Assembly: GCF_003634575.1 (NCBI RefSeq)
Contig: NZ_RBLJ01000001.1
Location: forward strand, 1,302,001-1,366,000
Length of the DNA stretch: 64,000 nt
From: Photorhabdus asymbiotica
Lineage (GTDB): Bacteria > Pseudomonadota > Gammaproteobacteria > Enterobacterales > Enterobacteriaceae
Direction of reading: 5' to 3'
The notes under the pieces are model-generated. The model did no database searches. It was not told the origin of the DNA and saw nothing but the letters and a program-made list of their open reading frames with translations. Made by a program: the position numbers and the translations under genes. Shown one piece after another: positions 44,853 to 57,286 of the stretch. Each line of letters opens with the position of its first letter. Positions within the stretch are counted from its first letter, which is position 1.

Positions 44853-46580
44853 TCAGGTTCTCTCCGTTTTGCTTAACCACATCTCATCCATTGCCCCTCC
44901 ACGGATCTGCATAGGATAGACGTGCTCAGTTTCATCAACTGTGACATCAACAAATACCAGCCGCTGATTTTCAGTTACCTCTTTCAAGGCTTCTGCCAAT
45001 TTACTTTCCAATTCATCATAACGTTGGATAGCAATGCCTACATGACCATAAGCTTCGGCCAGTTTGACAAAATCAGGTAAGGATTCCATATAGGACTGGG
45101 AGTGACGGCCAGCATAAATCATGTCTTGCCACTGTCTTATCATCCCCAGGAAACGGTTATTCAAGTTCAGAACCAGCACCGGTAACCCATATTGCAATGC
45201 CGTGGACAGTTCCTGAATATTCATCTGAATACTACCATCCCCAGTAACACAGATTACCGTCGCTTCTGGTTTCACCAATTTGACACCTAAAGCAGCAGGT
45301 AAGCCAAACCCCATCGTTCCCAAACCTCCGGAACTGATCCAACGCCTTGGCTTATCAAATGGGTAATGTAATGCAACAAACATCTGGTGCTGCCCAACAT
45401 CCGAAGTGATATAAGCTTCACCTTTCGTCAGACGATAGAGAACCTCGATAGCAGCTTGTGGTTTAATTTTTTCGCCACTGCGATCAAAATTGAGACATTT
45501 ACGGCTACGCCATTGCTGAATAGATAACCACCAATCTTTTAATGCATCCGGGTCCTGTGTGTCTTCCATTGTTTCTAATAATCCCAACATTTGTCCCAAA
45601 ACCTGTTTAGCATCACCGACAATAGGTACATCTGCAGAAACAGTTTTCGAAATTGATGTTGGATCAATATCAATATGTAAAACGGTTGCATCCGGGCAAT
45701 ATTTTTCCAGATTATTAGTAGTACGATCATCAAAACGTACACCAACAGCAAAAATCACATCCGAATTATGCATCGCTTTGTTAGCTTCAAATGTGCCATG
45801 CATACCAAGCATACCCAGATTTTGCTGATGAGTTGCCGGGAAACTGCCTAATCCCATCAGGGAGCTGACAACAGGAATATTAAATTTTTCTGCCAATACC
45901 AATAATTCTGCCGAACAATCTGCATTAATTGCCCCACCACCTACATATATGATCGGTTTTTTCGCATTCAGAAGTTTTCTCAATGCCCGTTTAACCTGCC
46001 CTCTATGCCCTTGAACCGTCGGGCTATAAGAGCGCATGCTGATCTGTTCAGGATAAATATATGGCAATTTTATTGCTGGATTTACCGTGTCTTTCGGTAA
46101 GTCAATGACAACTGGCCCCGGACGACCGCTAGAAGCCAAATAGAAGGCTTTTTTCAGTACCTTTGGAATATCTTCCGTTTTCTTCACTAAAAAGCTGTGT
46201 TTTACGATTGGACGGGAGATCCCCACCATGTCACATTCTTGGAATGCATCATTACCAATCAAGGAGCTGGCTACCTGACCGGACAATACAACCATTGGAA
46301 TTGAATCCATATAAGCTGTCGCAATACCCGTGATTGCGTTAGTTGCACCTGGCCCAGAAGTGACCAATACCACACCCACTTTACCCGTGGCACGGGCATA
46401 ACCATCAGCCATATGAACTGCACCTTGCTCATGACGTACCAGGATATGCTCAATTCCCCCAACCGTATGCAAGGCATCGTAAATATCCAGTACTGCCCCA
46501 CCCGGATAACCGAATACATGTTCAACGCCCTGATCAATCAACGATCGGACGACCATTTCAGCTCCTGATAACATCTCCAT
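44853..46580 (-). CDS. ilvI: Acetolactate synthase III large subunit
   Basis: IlvI is the ThDP- and FAD-dependent catalytic subunit that makes acetolactate or acetohydroxybutyrate for branched-chain amino acids. With the start [14 protein letters not shown] at 46580, behind GGAGGAAAACCC, it has 575 residues (E. coli 574). The frame runs nine codons further, but those codons cover the ribosome site. Motifs: the catalytic Glu in [14 protein letters not shown]...RHEQGA, and the ThDP motif [15 protein letters not shown]. In E. coli the operon is activated by Lrp and depressed by leucine; the same is inferred here. Confidence 0.97.
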   Translation of the reverse strand: MEMLSGAEMVVRSLIDQGVEHVFGYPGGAVLDIYDALHTVGGIEHILVRHEQGAVHMADGYARATGKVGVVLVTSGPGATNAITGIATAYMDSIPMVVLSGQVASSLIGNDAFQECDMVGISRPIVKHSFLVKKTEDIPKVLKKAFYLASSGRPGPVVIDLPKDTVNPAIKLPYIYPEQISMRSYSPTVQGHRGQVKRALRKLLNAKKPIIYVGGGAINADCSAELLVLAEKFNIPVVSSLMGLGSFPATHQQNLGMLGMHGTFEANKAMHNSDVIFAVGVRFDDRTTNNLEKYCPDATVLHIDIDPTSISKTVSADVPIVGDAKQVLGQMLGLLETMEDTQDPDALKDWWLSIQQWRSRKCLNFDRSGEKIKPQAAIEVLYRLTKGEAYITSDVGQHQMFVALHYPFDKPRRWISSGGLGTMGFGLPAALGVKLVKPEATVICVTGDGSIQMNIQELSTALQYGLPVLVLNLNNRFLGMIRQWQDMIYAGRHSQSYMESLPDFVKLAEAYGHVGIAIQRYDELESKLAEALKEVTENQRLVFVDVTVDETEHVYPMQIRGGAMDEMWLSKTERT

Positions 46581-46934
46581 GGGTTTTCCTCCAGGTTCTG
46601 TCTGCAAGTTAATAATCGGAAGTGATTTCCACTTTTATTTTCGTAAAACAAAGAGATTCTCAGCTATTACTGCTACTGAGTTAATTAACATAACGCCAGA
46701 AACGAGTATTAGCAATTGTCATCACCCTATTCTCTTCCAGCTACTTCTGTTGCAATCCATATCACCCTATTCCATCTATAAATATGACAATATTCAGCCA
46801 AAATCCATATATCCCATCATCAATATATTTTTTTATCACGTCATAAATTATATTGATTTAAATAATTCACCAAAATAGCCAAGTTATGGATATAAATAGA
46901 CTTAACATACTCTACAAACAGTAAATCAGTATCC
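46581..46934. promoter_or_regulatory. Gene-free region upstream of ilvI
   Basis: This AT-rich 354-bp stretch must hold the ilvIH promoter. In E. coli the equivalent region binds Lrp at several sites, but Lrp sites are too degenerate to call by eye. No reading frame or repeat is supported. Confidence 0.4.
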
Positions 46935-47501
46935 TCACAACATTGAATTATCTTTTAATACCTTCTCCAAATTAGAAAAAACAGTGAAACCATCGCTATC
47001 TAAAAAATGCCCTCCATAAGAGAAACCGTACAATTCAGCACAGATTTGCTGGCTCAAATTTAATGTAAACTGTGGAGGTACAATCTCATCATTAAGCGAT
47101 AATACCGCTATTCGCCGTTTTATTTTTTGTATAAATAGACGAAAATCTAGATTTACATCAGTAAATGTACTTAATTCAGGTAAGGTTAGTAATTTTTCAG
47201 AGAACCCTGAAATTAATACGACACCCCCTATAGTTACATCATCAGGTAAAGATGAAATGTAACGGAGAGTCGCTATGCAGCCCAAGCTATGCCCGATAAA
47301 AAGCGTTCTTTCATTAGGGTTGGGTATACTTTGCTGCAATTTTTCTTGCCATAAATGAGGAGAAGGAGCATATGACTCTGGCATTTCCGGCACAATAACT
47401 TGGATATTTGACCTTTCATACTGACCTTTAAGCCAAGGAAACCAATGACTATTAGGAGTAGCTAAAAAGCCATGAACAATAACTACATTATCAAAATTCA
47501 T
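46935..47501 (-). CDS. Alpha/beta hydrolase, RBBP9/YdeN family
   Basis: This is a small serine hydrolase of 188 residues. It begins with the VIVHGFLATPNSHWFPWLK signature of the RBBP9/YdeN family. The nucleophile elbow is GHSLG (about 82-86), and the catalytic His is in the YGGHFLDSDGF segment near the C-terminus. The acid is probably the Asp in SLNDEIVP. The natural substrate of these enzymes is not known. The start is MNFDNVVIVHG (47501). The gene is not found between ilvI and leuO in E. coli and seems an accessory gene. Confidence 0.88.
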   Translation of the reverse strand: MNFDNVVIVHGFLATPNSHWFPWLKGQYERSNIQVIVPEMPESYAPSPHLWQEKLQQSIPNPNERTLFIGHSLGCIATLRYISSLPDDVTIGGVVLISGFSEKLLTLPELSTFTDVNLDFRLFIQKIKRRIAVLSLNDEIVPPQFTLNLSQQICAELYGFSYGGHFLDSDGFTVFSNLEKVLKDNSML

Positions 47502-47709
47502 TAATTCACCCAATTATACAAAATGTGTTCTGTTTACTATGCAAACAAGCATAAGATGCTATCATTTCATTTTTATGACTCTCTGTTACATATACTTTTC
47601 ATATCCTATCTTAACCAATTAGCAAGAAAATATTCTATCTGACAGAAATAGTAGTCAACAGGCTATCTATAAATTAGCAGAAAAATATCATCAATCCCTA
47701 AAATCAATA

Positions 47710-47836
47710 TATAACCTTCATCTTTCAAGTTGTTGCTTTGTTGGCTGCTTTCACTCACCCCAGTCACATAGTTATCTATGCTCCCGGGGATTCGCTCACT
47801 TGCCGCCACGCTGCAACTCGAAATCTATTGGGTATA
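47710..47836 (-). repeat. ERIC element, copy 2
   Basis: This 127-bp element is in the opposite orientation to copy 1. It has the core CTCACCCCAGTCACATAG and CCCGGGGATTCGCTCACTTG, and ends ATTGGGTATA. One terminal repeat is slightly altered (TATAACC instead of TATACCC). It lies in the 626-bp gap between the hydrolase and the acyl-CoA synthetase gene. The remaining parts of that gap (47502-47709 and 47837-48127) show no supported feature. Confidence 0.94.
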
Positions 47837-48127
47837 GAATTTTTGATCCCAGAACTAAATAACACTTTTATAGCAGAAATCACCTGATAGTTTTCAAATA
47901 GCAAGCATTCAAGCTATAATGTTTAATAATTACAGCATGATATCAGGAAATATAATTCATCTACAATTTTCAAGGTCGGAATGCAACTTATTCGTCCAAT
48001 ATCGAGGTCATTAAAAACCAGATATTCTGGAGATAAGTTCGAGATGAGATATTATCCAATACCATGGAACTTCCCTTGAATAACTGGCTTTTAAGAGAAT
48101 GACCCTAACTTATATAAATCCTGAAAA

Positions 48128-49930
48128 TCAATCCTGATACATAGACTCAATTTCTTGATGGTAACGCTGCATAATAATTTTTCTCCGTAATTTCAGCGTT
48201 GGGGTTAATTCACCCATTTCCATTGAGAATGGTTGTGGCAGTAGTGTAAAACGCTTTACCCGATCAAAATGAGCAAAGTTTTTCTGTATCTCTTTCAAAC
48301 GTTGTTCAAACATTGCCACAATGTGGCTATTACTCAGTAATTCAACCCGATCATGATATTTGAGATTAACGGATTTTGCATACTCTTCCAAGGCATCATA
48401 ACAAGGCACTATTAGAGCAGATACAAATTTACGAGCATCAGCAATAACAGCAACATGCTCAATAAAACGATCTTGTCCCAAAGTACTTTCTATCATTTGT
48501 GGAGCAACATATTTACCATTTGATGTTTTCATCAAATCTTTTAAGCGTTCGGTAATAAACAAATTACCATTTTCATCTAACTTACCAGCATCACCTGTAC
48601 GCAACCAACCATCTTCAGTAAATGTCCGGGTAGTTTCTTCCTGCTGATTGAAATAGCCTTTCATTACAATTGGGCCACGTACCTGTATTTCATCGTCTTC
48701 ACCGATACGGACATCAATACCAGGCATCGGAGTACCAATAGAACCAAGCACGTAACCTTGCTCACCCCAACAGGAAACCGTGGCGCAAGTCTCAGTCATG
48801 CCATAACCATATTTGATATTTACACCAACAGCGAGGAAAAACAGGATAATTGTTTCATCCAGACGCGCTCCAGCAGCAGGCAAAAAGCGAACTCTGCCAC
48901 CCAAGACATTACGCAATTTGCTCAATACCAATTTATCGGCCAATCGGTGCACTGCCTTTGACCAAAGGCAGCTTTTTTCCCCTTGCAGCTTGCGTAAAAC
49001 CTGACGTTTTCCACATTCAATAGCCCAATTGAAGAGTTTTCTCCGATGCCAAGGTGCCTTAGAAACCTTTTCAAAAACTGCACTGTAAATTTTTTCGTAA
49101 AATCTTGGTACAGCACACATGACTGTTGGGCGAATAACAGCCATAGCTTGACGAACAAAATTAGTATCGGTCAAATAAACGTTTTGGGCGCCAGTATGCA
49201 TGACATAGAAGCTCCATGCACGCTCGAAAATATGAGATAACGGCAGGAAACTTAAAGAAACATCCAGCTCAGTTAACGTTAGTACATTATCATGTGAATA
49301 CAACTGATAAGCTAAACTACGGTAATCAAGCATGACACCTTTAGGCTCGCCGGTTGTACCAGATGTATATATAAGCGTAAAAAGATCATCCAAACTGCGA
49401 TTAGCAATACGGGTTTCCAACTCAGATTGATGCTGTAATTTGTTATCAGTTATGAAGTCAGATAAATGCTGCGCTAATGAACAATCACGCAAATCGACTG
49501 ATTCATCCAATACAATGATGTGACTTAGCTGAGGACAACATTCTATCAATGTGATAGCAATATCGTACTGCGCCTGCCCACCAACAAATAGAATATGTAC
49601 GCCAGCATCCTTAAGAATAAAGCCAGCCTGCTCCTGACTGCTAGTTGCATACAAAGGAACTGTGACCGCCCTGAGCTGTAATATAGCTATATCCGTCAGT
49701 GACCACACCATACTATTATGTGCAAAAAGGCCAATTTTTTCCTGCACATCAACACCAATCTCCAACAGTGCCCGACTAATGGCTTTTACCTTTTTATCAA
49801 TATCATTCCAACTCAATTCGAGTTGTCCATCCGGAGACCATTGACGAAACGCTATTTTCTCTGGGTGTTGTTTGATCTGCTGTTGCAACCGGTTTATCAA
49901 ATGATAAGGATGTAAATTTTCAGCTATCAC
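48128..49930 (-). CDS. Long-chain acyl-CoA synthetase, FadD15-like
   Basis: This is an AMP-forming ligase of 600 residues, of the FAA1/FadD15 long-chain type. It would activate fatty acids to acyl-AMP and then acyl-CoA at the membrane. The ATP/AMP signature is TLIYTSGTTGEPKGVML (about 185-201). Later motifs include YGMTETCAT, the adenylate-binding GDAGKLDENGNLFITERLKDLMKTSNGKYV, and the terminal LTPTLKLRR. The start is GTG at 49930 after AGGAAAAGAATT. It is not the usual E. coli fadD and is absent from this position in E. coli. The physiological substrate is unknown. Confidence 0.92.
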   Translation of the reverse strand: MIAENLHPYHLINRLQQQIKQHPEKIAFRQWSPDGQLELSWNDIDKKVKAISRALLEIGVDVQEKIGLFAHNSMVWSLTDIAILQLRAVTVPLYATSSQEQAGFILKDAGVHILFVGGQAQYDIAITLIECCPQLSHIIVLDESVDLRDCSLAQHLSDFITDNKLQHQSELETRIANRSLDDLFTLIYTSGTTGEPKGVMLDYRSLAYQLYSHDNVLTLTELDVSLSFLPLSHIFERAWSFYVMHTGAQNVYLTDTNFVRQAMAVIRPTVMCAVPRFYEKIYSAVFEKVSKAPWHRRKLFNWAIECGKRQVLRKLQGEKSCLWSKAVHRLADKLVLSKLRNVLGGRVRFLPAAGARLDETIILFFLAVGVNIKYGYGMTETCATVSCWGEQGYVLGSIGTPMPGIDVRIGEDDEIQVRGPIVMKGYFNQQEETTRTFTEDGWLRTGDAGKLDENGNLFITERLKDLMKTSNGKYVAPQMIESTLGQDRFIEHVAVIADARKFVSALIVPCYDALEEYAKSVNLKYHDRVELLSNSHIVAMFEQRLKEIQKNFAHFDRVKRFTLLPQPFSMEMGELTPTLKLRRKIIMQRYHQEIESMYQD

Positions 49931-50120
49931 AATTCTTTTCCTGTTCGAAAAACTATTTTCTTATCAGAGAAAAAACAGCTGTTTTATTCTCTAATAATAC
50001 CTGTTTGCATGGCTCATTCGCTATTCAGCTTACAGGTGTTAGCTATTTCCTCGCAGTCTACCTATTCCTGAACAACAGGAAAAGAATATTTATCAAAAGT
50101 TGAGAAATTTGTGATAAGGT

Positions 50121-50155
50121 AAAAAAACTCACTACCAGTTATCTAATAGTGAGTT
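50121..50155 (-). terminator. Intrinsic terminator of leuO
   Basis: AACTCACTA (50126-50134) and TAGTGAGTT (50147-50155) form a perfect 9-bp stem. On the minus strand the stem runs into TTTTTTT (50121-50127). It is 10 bp past the leuO stop. Confidence 0.88.
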
Positions 50156-50164
50156 CCAAGCTAA

Positions 50165-51109
50165 TTAGTTTCCACCAAGCTGACTCAGCAACGATTTCAT
50201 CCACTGATGCCCTTTATCTTTTGCTGTAGATTCGTGCCAGATCAAATAACACGGGCGGCTTACTTTATCCCACGGCAATGAAACAGCCTTTATTGCTAAT
50301 TGTTCGCTGTAGTGTTCAACCAACCATCTTGGAGCAACCGCAACTAAGTAAGTTTGGGATACAATATGCAACACGCTATTCAAGTCAGTTCCTTGATAAA
50401 CCACAGAGCGTAAACATTCGCTATCATCATAATAAGGGATACTGAATGAACCTACGTTATCCAAAGATACAACTGCATGATGCTCCTTATACAATTGCTG
50501 CTCACTAATACTATTTTCAATTCTTGGATGGTTACTGGAAACGGCCAAAACCAATTCATCGTTGAATAACGGATAATGATGAAAGTCCACACGTTCCAAC
50601 TGCGTATAACTAATGACAAACTCAGTTTCTTGATACCTGAGTTGATGCTCAATATTATCATGCAGATATGATCTAATCGTGACACCCAAATTCGGCGTAT
50701 TTTGTTTTACCTGTTCAACTATTTTTGCTGCCAGTCTAATATCTAAAGGGCTACAAATTGATAGATTAAAAACCCTATCACTATCCTCAGGCTCAAAGCC
50801 AACCCCAGGTAACTCATTATATACCAATTGCAATGCCTGGCGGACAGGCCCAAATAACTGATGAGCTCTTGCTGTCGGTTGTATTCCACGTCCATAACGC
50901 ACAAATAATTCGTCATTGAACATTAACTTCAAACGAGAAACCGCATTACTAACAGCAGGTTGTGACATCCCTAATATCTGCGCCGCACGTGTTACATTCT
51001 GCATTTGCATAACTGCATCAAAAACCGTCAACAGATTTAGATCCACATTGCGTAAATGAATTTCACCTGGACCTTTTTGGGTTGTCGTTACTGAGGTGTA
51101 TTCAGCCAT
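50165..51109 (-). CDS. leuO: LysR-type regulator LeuO
   Basis: LeuO is a LysR-type regulator that antagonises H-NS and controls stress, virulence and, in some species, CRISPR genes. The 314 residues match the E. coli length. The N-terminal helix-turn-helix reads [36 protein letters not shown] (in two halves, about 25-60). The effector-binding domain follows. In Xenorhabdus and Photorhabdus, LeuO also affects secondary metabolite genes (established for the group, not visible here). It is divergent from the leu operon, as in E. coli. Confidence 0.95.
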   Translation of the reverse strand: MAEYTSVTTTQKGPGEIHLRNVDLNLLTVFDAVMQMQNVTRAAQILGMSQPAVSNAVSRLKLMFNDELFVRYGRGIQPTARAHQLFGPVRQALQLVYNELPGVGFEPEDSDRVFNLSICSPLDIRLAAKIVEQVKQNTPNLGVTIRSYLHDNIEHQLRYQETEFVISYTQLERVDFHHYPLFNDELVLAVSSNHPRIENSISEQQLYKEHHAVVSLDNVGSFSIPYYDDSECLRSVVYQGTDLNSVLHIVSQTYLVAVAPRWLVEHYSEQLAIKAVSLPWDKVSRPCYLIWHESTAKDKGHQWMKSLLSQLGGN

Positions 51110-51794
51110 TGTTTAACTCCACTAAACTCATTCAGATGACCCCAACTAATAACAAAACATCGGAAATACCTTCATTCATCACTCAGATATTACGATGACT
51201 TTTACTATTAACGAGATCAATTATCTCAATCATTTTGATGGTAAATAATTAAGACTCGTCCTTGTACAAATCTGAATACGCATAGCTAACCAGCGCATCC
51301 CCTTATTAGTGTTAAAAATATATAATCTCAATTAGTAGAAAATGTAGATGCTCATTATTTATTCACAAAAAAGTACAATCATGTTAACAATTCATTCACT
51401 CTGGCTTGTTAGATGAGATAATAAATCAAAGAATGACATAATTCATAATAAAATTACTGATTTATTATTATTAAACAATTTTATCAGAGTTATTATACTA
51501 TAAAATTATTTTTTCAAAGATATATAACATAACTTCCTATTTACATCTATTTTGTCAATAACGGATGATATTTTTTAGAAAAATACAAAACGATTTCCAT
51601 CTCTCTTCATGAAAATACTTAATTTTAATTAATAAGTATAATACGCTATTTTTTATATAATTATGAGGTTATCACTAAAGTCAAAACCGGCCACGAAAGA
51701 ATAAAATAAAATCTTTTCAAATAAATACAGGTTAACACTTCAAATCATCACCATGGAAAAAGTAAAATCAAGAATCATATGCCTAAATGAATTC
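51110..51794. promoter_or_regulatory. AT-rich leuO-leu intergenic region
   Basis: This is a long, very AT-rich spacer between leuO and the leu promoter with no supported gene. In E. coli and Salmonella the same spacer carries AT-rich sites bound by H-NS and LeuO and couples the leuO and leu promoters. The composition here fits such an arrangement, but no individual site can be called. Confidence 0.5.
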
Positions 51795-51823
51795 TTGACA
51801 TCACTTTTAAGATAACGTATCAA
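51795..51823 (+). promoter_or_regulatory. Probable leu operon promoter
   Basis: TTGACA (51795-51800) is followed after 17 bases by TATCAA (51818-51823), a plausible sigma-70 promoter. Transcription would start near 51830, about 48 bases before the leader peptide. Confidence 0.7.
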
Positions 51824-51877
51824 TAAAAGTATCGGAATCACAAACACTCATTAATACTACTGAAAGGTTGGATCAAT

Positions 51878-51961
51878 ATGATTCACTCAATTTGTCTATT
51901 AAACCTACTACTAATCGTATCTAATGTGCGCGGTATGCTGGTGGACAAAAAACGGAGTTGA
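51878..51961 (+). CDS. leuL: leu operon leader peptide
   Basis: This is a 27-residue peptide, MIHSICLLNLLLIVSNVRG followed by a charged end. It has five leucine codons clustered at positions 7-12 (CTA, TTA, AAC, CTA, CTA, CTA), four of them the rare CTA. It aligns in position and general form with E. coli LeuL, whose four clustered leucine codons stall the ribosome when charged tRNA-Leu is short. It precedes an intrinsic terminator by 40 bases, the classic attenuation layout. Confidence 0.9.
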   Translation: MIHSICLLNLLLIVSNVRGMLVDKKRS

Positions 51962-52000
51962 TTCAAAACAGAGTTGGTCCAAACCAGACATTAACAATAA

Positions 52001-52025
52001 CCCGCGCCATGCGCGGGTTTTTTTT
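52001..52025 (+). terminator. leu operon attenuator
   Basis: CCCGCGC (52001-52007) and GCGCGGG (52011-52017) form a perfect GC stem with a CAT loop, directly followed by eight T (52018-52025). It lies between leuL and leuA. With leuL it should terminate transcription when leucine is plentiful and be prevented when ribosomes stall in the leader. Confidence 0.95.
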
Positions 52026-52065
52026 ACCTGCTGGGCGCAAAAAATAACCACGAGAGGAATACAAT

Positions 52066-54722
<2,657 letters not shown>

Positions 54723-54723
54723 T

Positions 54724-56133
54724 ATGGCTAAGACTTTATATCAGAAATTATACGATGCTCATATTGTCCGGGAAGTACCGGATGAAACCCCGTTACTCTA
54801 TATTGATCGTCATCTGGTTCATGAAGTAACCTCCCCACAAGCTTTTGATGGCTTACGCACCAAAGGTCGCCCGGTGCATCAGCCAAGTAAAACGTTCGCC
54901 ACAATGGATCATAACGTCTCCACACAAACAAAAGATATTAACGCCTGTGGTGACATGGCACGTATTCAGATGCAGGAATTGATGAAAAACTGCGCTGAAT
55001 TCGGTATCACACTATATGACCTAAACCACCCCTATCAGGGAATTGTTCATGTGATCGGACCTGAACAAGGTATGACCCTGCCCGGAATGACTATCGTATG
55101 TGGTGATTCACATACCGCAACCCATGGAGCATTCGGTTCATTAGCATTCGGTATTGGCACTTCTGAGGTTGAACATGTACTGGCAACTCAAACTCTGAAA
55201 CAAGCTCGTGCTAAGACTATGAAAATCGAAGTTGTTGGTGACGTTGGTAATGCTATTACCGCCAAAGATATCGTTTTGGCAATCATTGGCAAAACAGGCA
55301 GTGCAGGTGGTACAGGCTATGTTGTTGAATTCTGCGGTAAAGCGATTGAAGCACTTAGCATGGAAGGCCGGATGACCTTATGTAATATGGCAATTGAAAT
55401 GGGTGCTAAAGCCGGTTTAGTTGCACCAGATGAAACCACTTTTACTTATATGAAAGGTCGCCAATTCTCACCAAAAGGAGAACTGTGGGAACAAGCTGTT
55501 GCTTACTGGAAGACGCTGAAATCCGATCCTGACGCACAATATGACACAATTGTAACTATTAATGCGGAGGAGATTTCCCCACAAGTCACATGGGGAACAA
55601 ATCCTGGACAAGTCATCTCTATCGATCAGGCTATTCCTGCACCAGAATCTTTCAGTGATCCTGTTGAACGCGCATCTGCTGAAAAAGCACTGGCTTACAT
55701 GGACTTGAAACCCGGTATTAAGCTGACGGATGTGAAAATTGATAAAGTCTTTATTGGCTCCTGTACCAACTCCCGTATCGAAGATTTACGCGCTGCTGCT
55801 GCTATCGCTCAAGGCCATAAAGTTGCACCAGGTGTTCAAGCAATCGTAGTTCCGGGCTCAGGCCCAGTTCAGGCACAAGCGGAAGCAGAAGGTTTGGATA
55901 AAATCTTCATAGATGCCGGTTTTGAATGGCGTTTACCCGGATGCTCCATGTGTTTAGCAATGAATAATGACCGCTTGCAACCGGGTGAACGCTGTGCCTC
56001 AACCAGTAACCGCAACTTTGAAGGGCGTCAAGGTCGTGGAGGACGTACACACCTAGTTAGTCCGGCAATGGCAGCAGCAGCAGCGATTAACGGCCATTTT
56101 ATTGACGTTCGTGGTTCTGCACAGACGTTATAA
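54724..56133 (+). CDS. leuC: Isopropylmalate isomerase large subunit
   Basis: LeuC, with LeuD, interconverts 2- and 3-isopropylmalate using a [4Fe-4S] cluster. The 469 residues are near the E. coli 466. Cluster ligands are seen in IGSCTNSR (Cys near 347) and in GCSMCLAMN (two cysteines near 407-410). [12 protein letters not shown] is a substrate-binding segment. It starts one base after leuB. Confidence 0.98.
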   Translation: MAKTLYQKLYDAHIVREVPDETPLLYIDRHLVHEVTSPQAFDGLRTKGRPVHQPSKTFATMDHNVSTQTKDINACGDMARIQMQELMKNCAEFGITLYDLNHPYQGIVHVIGPEQGMTLPGMTIVCGDSHTATHGAFGSLAFGIGTSEVEHVLATQTLKQARAKTMKIEVVGDVGNAITAKDIVLAIIGKTGSAGGTGYVVEFCGKAIEALSMEGRMTLCNMAIEMGAKAGLVAPDETTFTYMKGRQFSPKGELWEQAVAYWKTLKSDPDAQYDTIVTINAEEISPQVTWGTNPGQVISIDQAIPAPESFSDPVERASAEKALAYMDLKPGIKLTDVKIDKVFIGSCTNSRIEDLRAAAAIAQGHKVAPGVQAIVVPGSGPVQAQAEAEGLDKIFIDAGFEWRLPGCSMCLAMNNDRLQPGERCASTSNRNFEGRQGRGGRTHLVSPAMAAAAAINGHFIDVRGSAQTL

Positions 56134-56145
56134 AAGGAGAAAATT

Positions 56146-56748
56146 ATGGAAAAGTTTATTCAACATACTGGCTTAGTAGCTCCTTTAGATGCAGCAAACG
56201 TTGATACCGATGCCATTATTCCCAAACAATTTTTGCAGAAAGTTACCCGTACCGGATTTGGTCAACATCTGTTTCATGACTGGCGTTTTCTTGATGATGC
56301 AGGGCAGAAACCGAATCCCGAGTTCGTATTAAATCAACCCTGTTATCAGGGTGCCAGTATCCTTCTGGCTCGTGAAAACTTTGGTTGCGGCTCCTCCCGT
56401 GAACACGCACCTTGGGCGTTGACGGATTATGGGTTTAAAGTTGTTATTGCCCCAAGCTTTGCAGATATTTTCTACGGTAACTCCTTCAACAACCAGTTGC
56501 TACCCGTGAAATTAGACGATAAAGATGTCGATGAACTATTTAAACTGGTTCAACAAAACAAAGTTTGTCGTTTTACTGTCGATTTAGAACAACAGAAAGT
56601 ACATGCTGGTAATAAAAGTTATAACTTTGAAATCGACAGTTTCCGGCGTCACTGCATGATGAATGGCCTGGATAGCATCGGTCTAACATTACAACATCTA
56701 GATGACATAATAGCCTACGAGCAGGAACAACCCGCTTTCTTGCGTTAA
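56146..56748 (+). CDS. leuD: Isopropylmalate isomerase small subunit
   Basis: LeuD forms the swivel domain of isopropylmalate isomerase. The 200 residues match the family (E. coli 201). The motif [15 protein letters not shown] (about 77-91) binds substrate. [13 protein letters not shown] lies near the N-terminus. It is the last gene of the operon, 12 bp after leuC, with a strong terminator. Confidence 0.98.
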   Translation: MEKFIQHTGLVAPLDAANVDTDAIIPKQFLQKVTRTGFGQHLFHDWRFLDDAGQKPNPEFVLNQPCYQGASILLARENFGCGSSREHAPWALTDYGFKVVIAPSFADIFYGNSFNNQLLPVKLDDKDVDELFKLVQQNKVCRFTVDLEQQKVHAGNKSYNFEIDSFRRHCMMNGLDSIGLTLQHLDDIIAYEQEQPAFLR

Positions 56749-56770
56749 TCCTTTCTTTACTCACCTATTT

Positions 56771-56800
56771 ATCCCGTAGTTTTTTACTACGGGATTTTTT
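56771..56800 (+). terminator. Intrinsic terminator of the leu operon
   Basis: ATCCCGTAGT (56771-56780) and ACTACGGGAT (56786-56795) form a perfect 10-bp stem with a TTTTT loop, followed by a T run. It lies 22 bp after the leuD stop. Confidence 0.93.
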
Positions 56801-57115
56801 TATCACCAGAGTAGAAAGCAAGAAGAATCCTGCCATACTCAATGCTGGTTACTATATATTTTTTCAGCAATTGAGAGCACTTTCACTGCCCAAAAAGTGC
56901 CTTAGAGTTAGCTTAAAACACGACAGAAATTGATACACAAAAATAACCACAACAGCCGATCAAAACTCAATCAACATCAGATTGCTACTCAAGGCTGAAC
57001 TAATGCGCAAAAGAAAAGCAACACAGAATTAAATCTTGAAATTCCTCTCAATTTACTTCTACCTCACATTCCTTAACATAAATAACAGAATAACAACATA
57101 CACAATGTACAATAA
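56801..57115. other. Gene-free gap where E. coli has setA
   Basis: No reading frame, RNA or repeat is supported here. E. coli carries the sugar efflux gene setA between leuD and sgrS; no setA remnant was recognised. Confidence 0.4.
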
Positions 57116-57215
57116 GAAAAAAAGCCAGTAAGCTTGCTTACTGGCTGGCAAATCACCATTACTCAAGAAAATTGGGGGAGAAGCCAGATATCGTTCTGGC
57201 CTATTGAGCTACTTT
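57116..57215 (-). ncRNA. sgrS: Candidate short SgrS small RNA
   Basis: SgrS is the glucose-phosphate stress RNA, made divergently from sgrR. On the minus strand, directly upstream of sgrR, there is a perfect 10-bp hairpin (57124-57133 and 57136-57145) ending in TTTTTTT: an sRNA-type terminator. Just before it, TGAGTAATGGTG (57154-57165) matches the E. coli ptsG-pairing segment TGAGTATTGGTG at 11 of 12 bases. A 6-bp hairpin lies at the 5' side (57183-57200). A -10-like GATAAT/TAATTA at about 57222-57232 suggests a start near 57215. The RNA would be about 100 nt, too short for the sgrT peptide. The promoter and exact ends are inferred. Confidence 0.65.
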
Positions 57216-57286
57216 CAATACTGATAATTATCTGCTCAATATAAGGAAACAAAAATTGATCAATAATACTGCGGAGTTCCTCTTTT

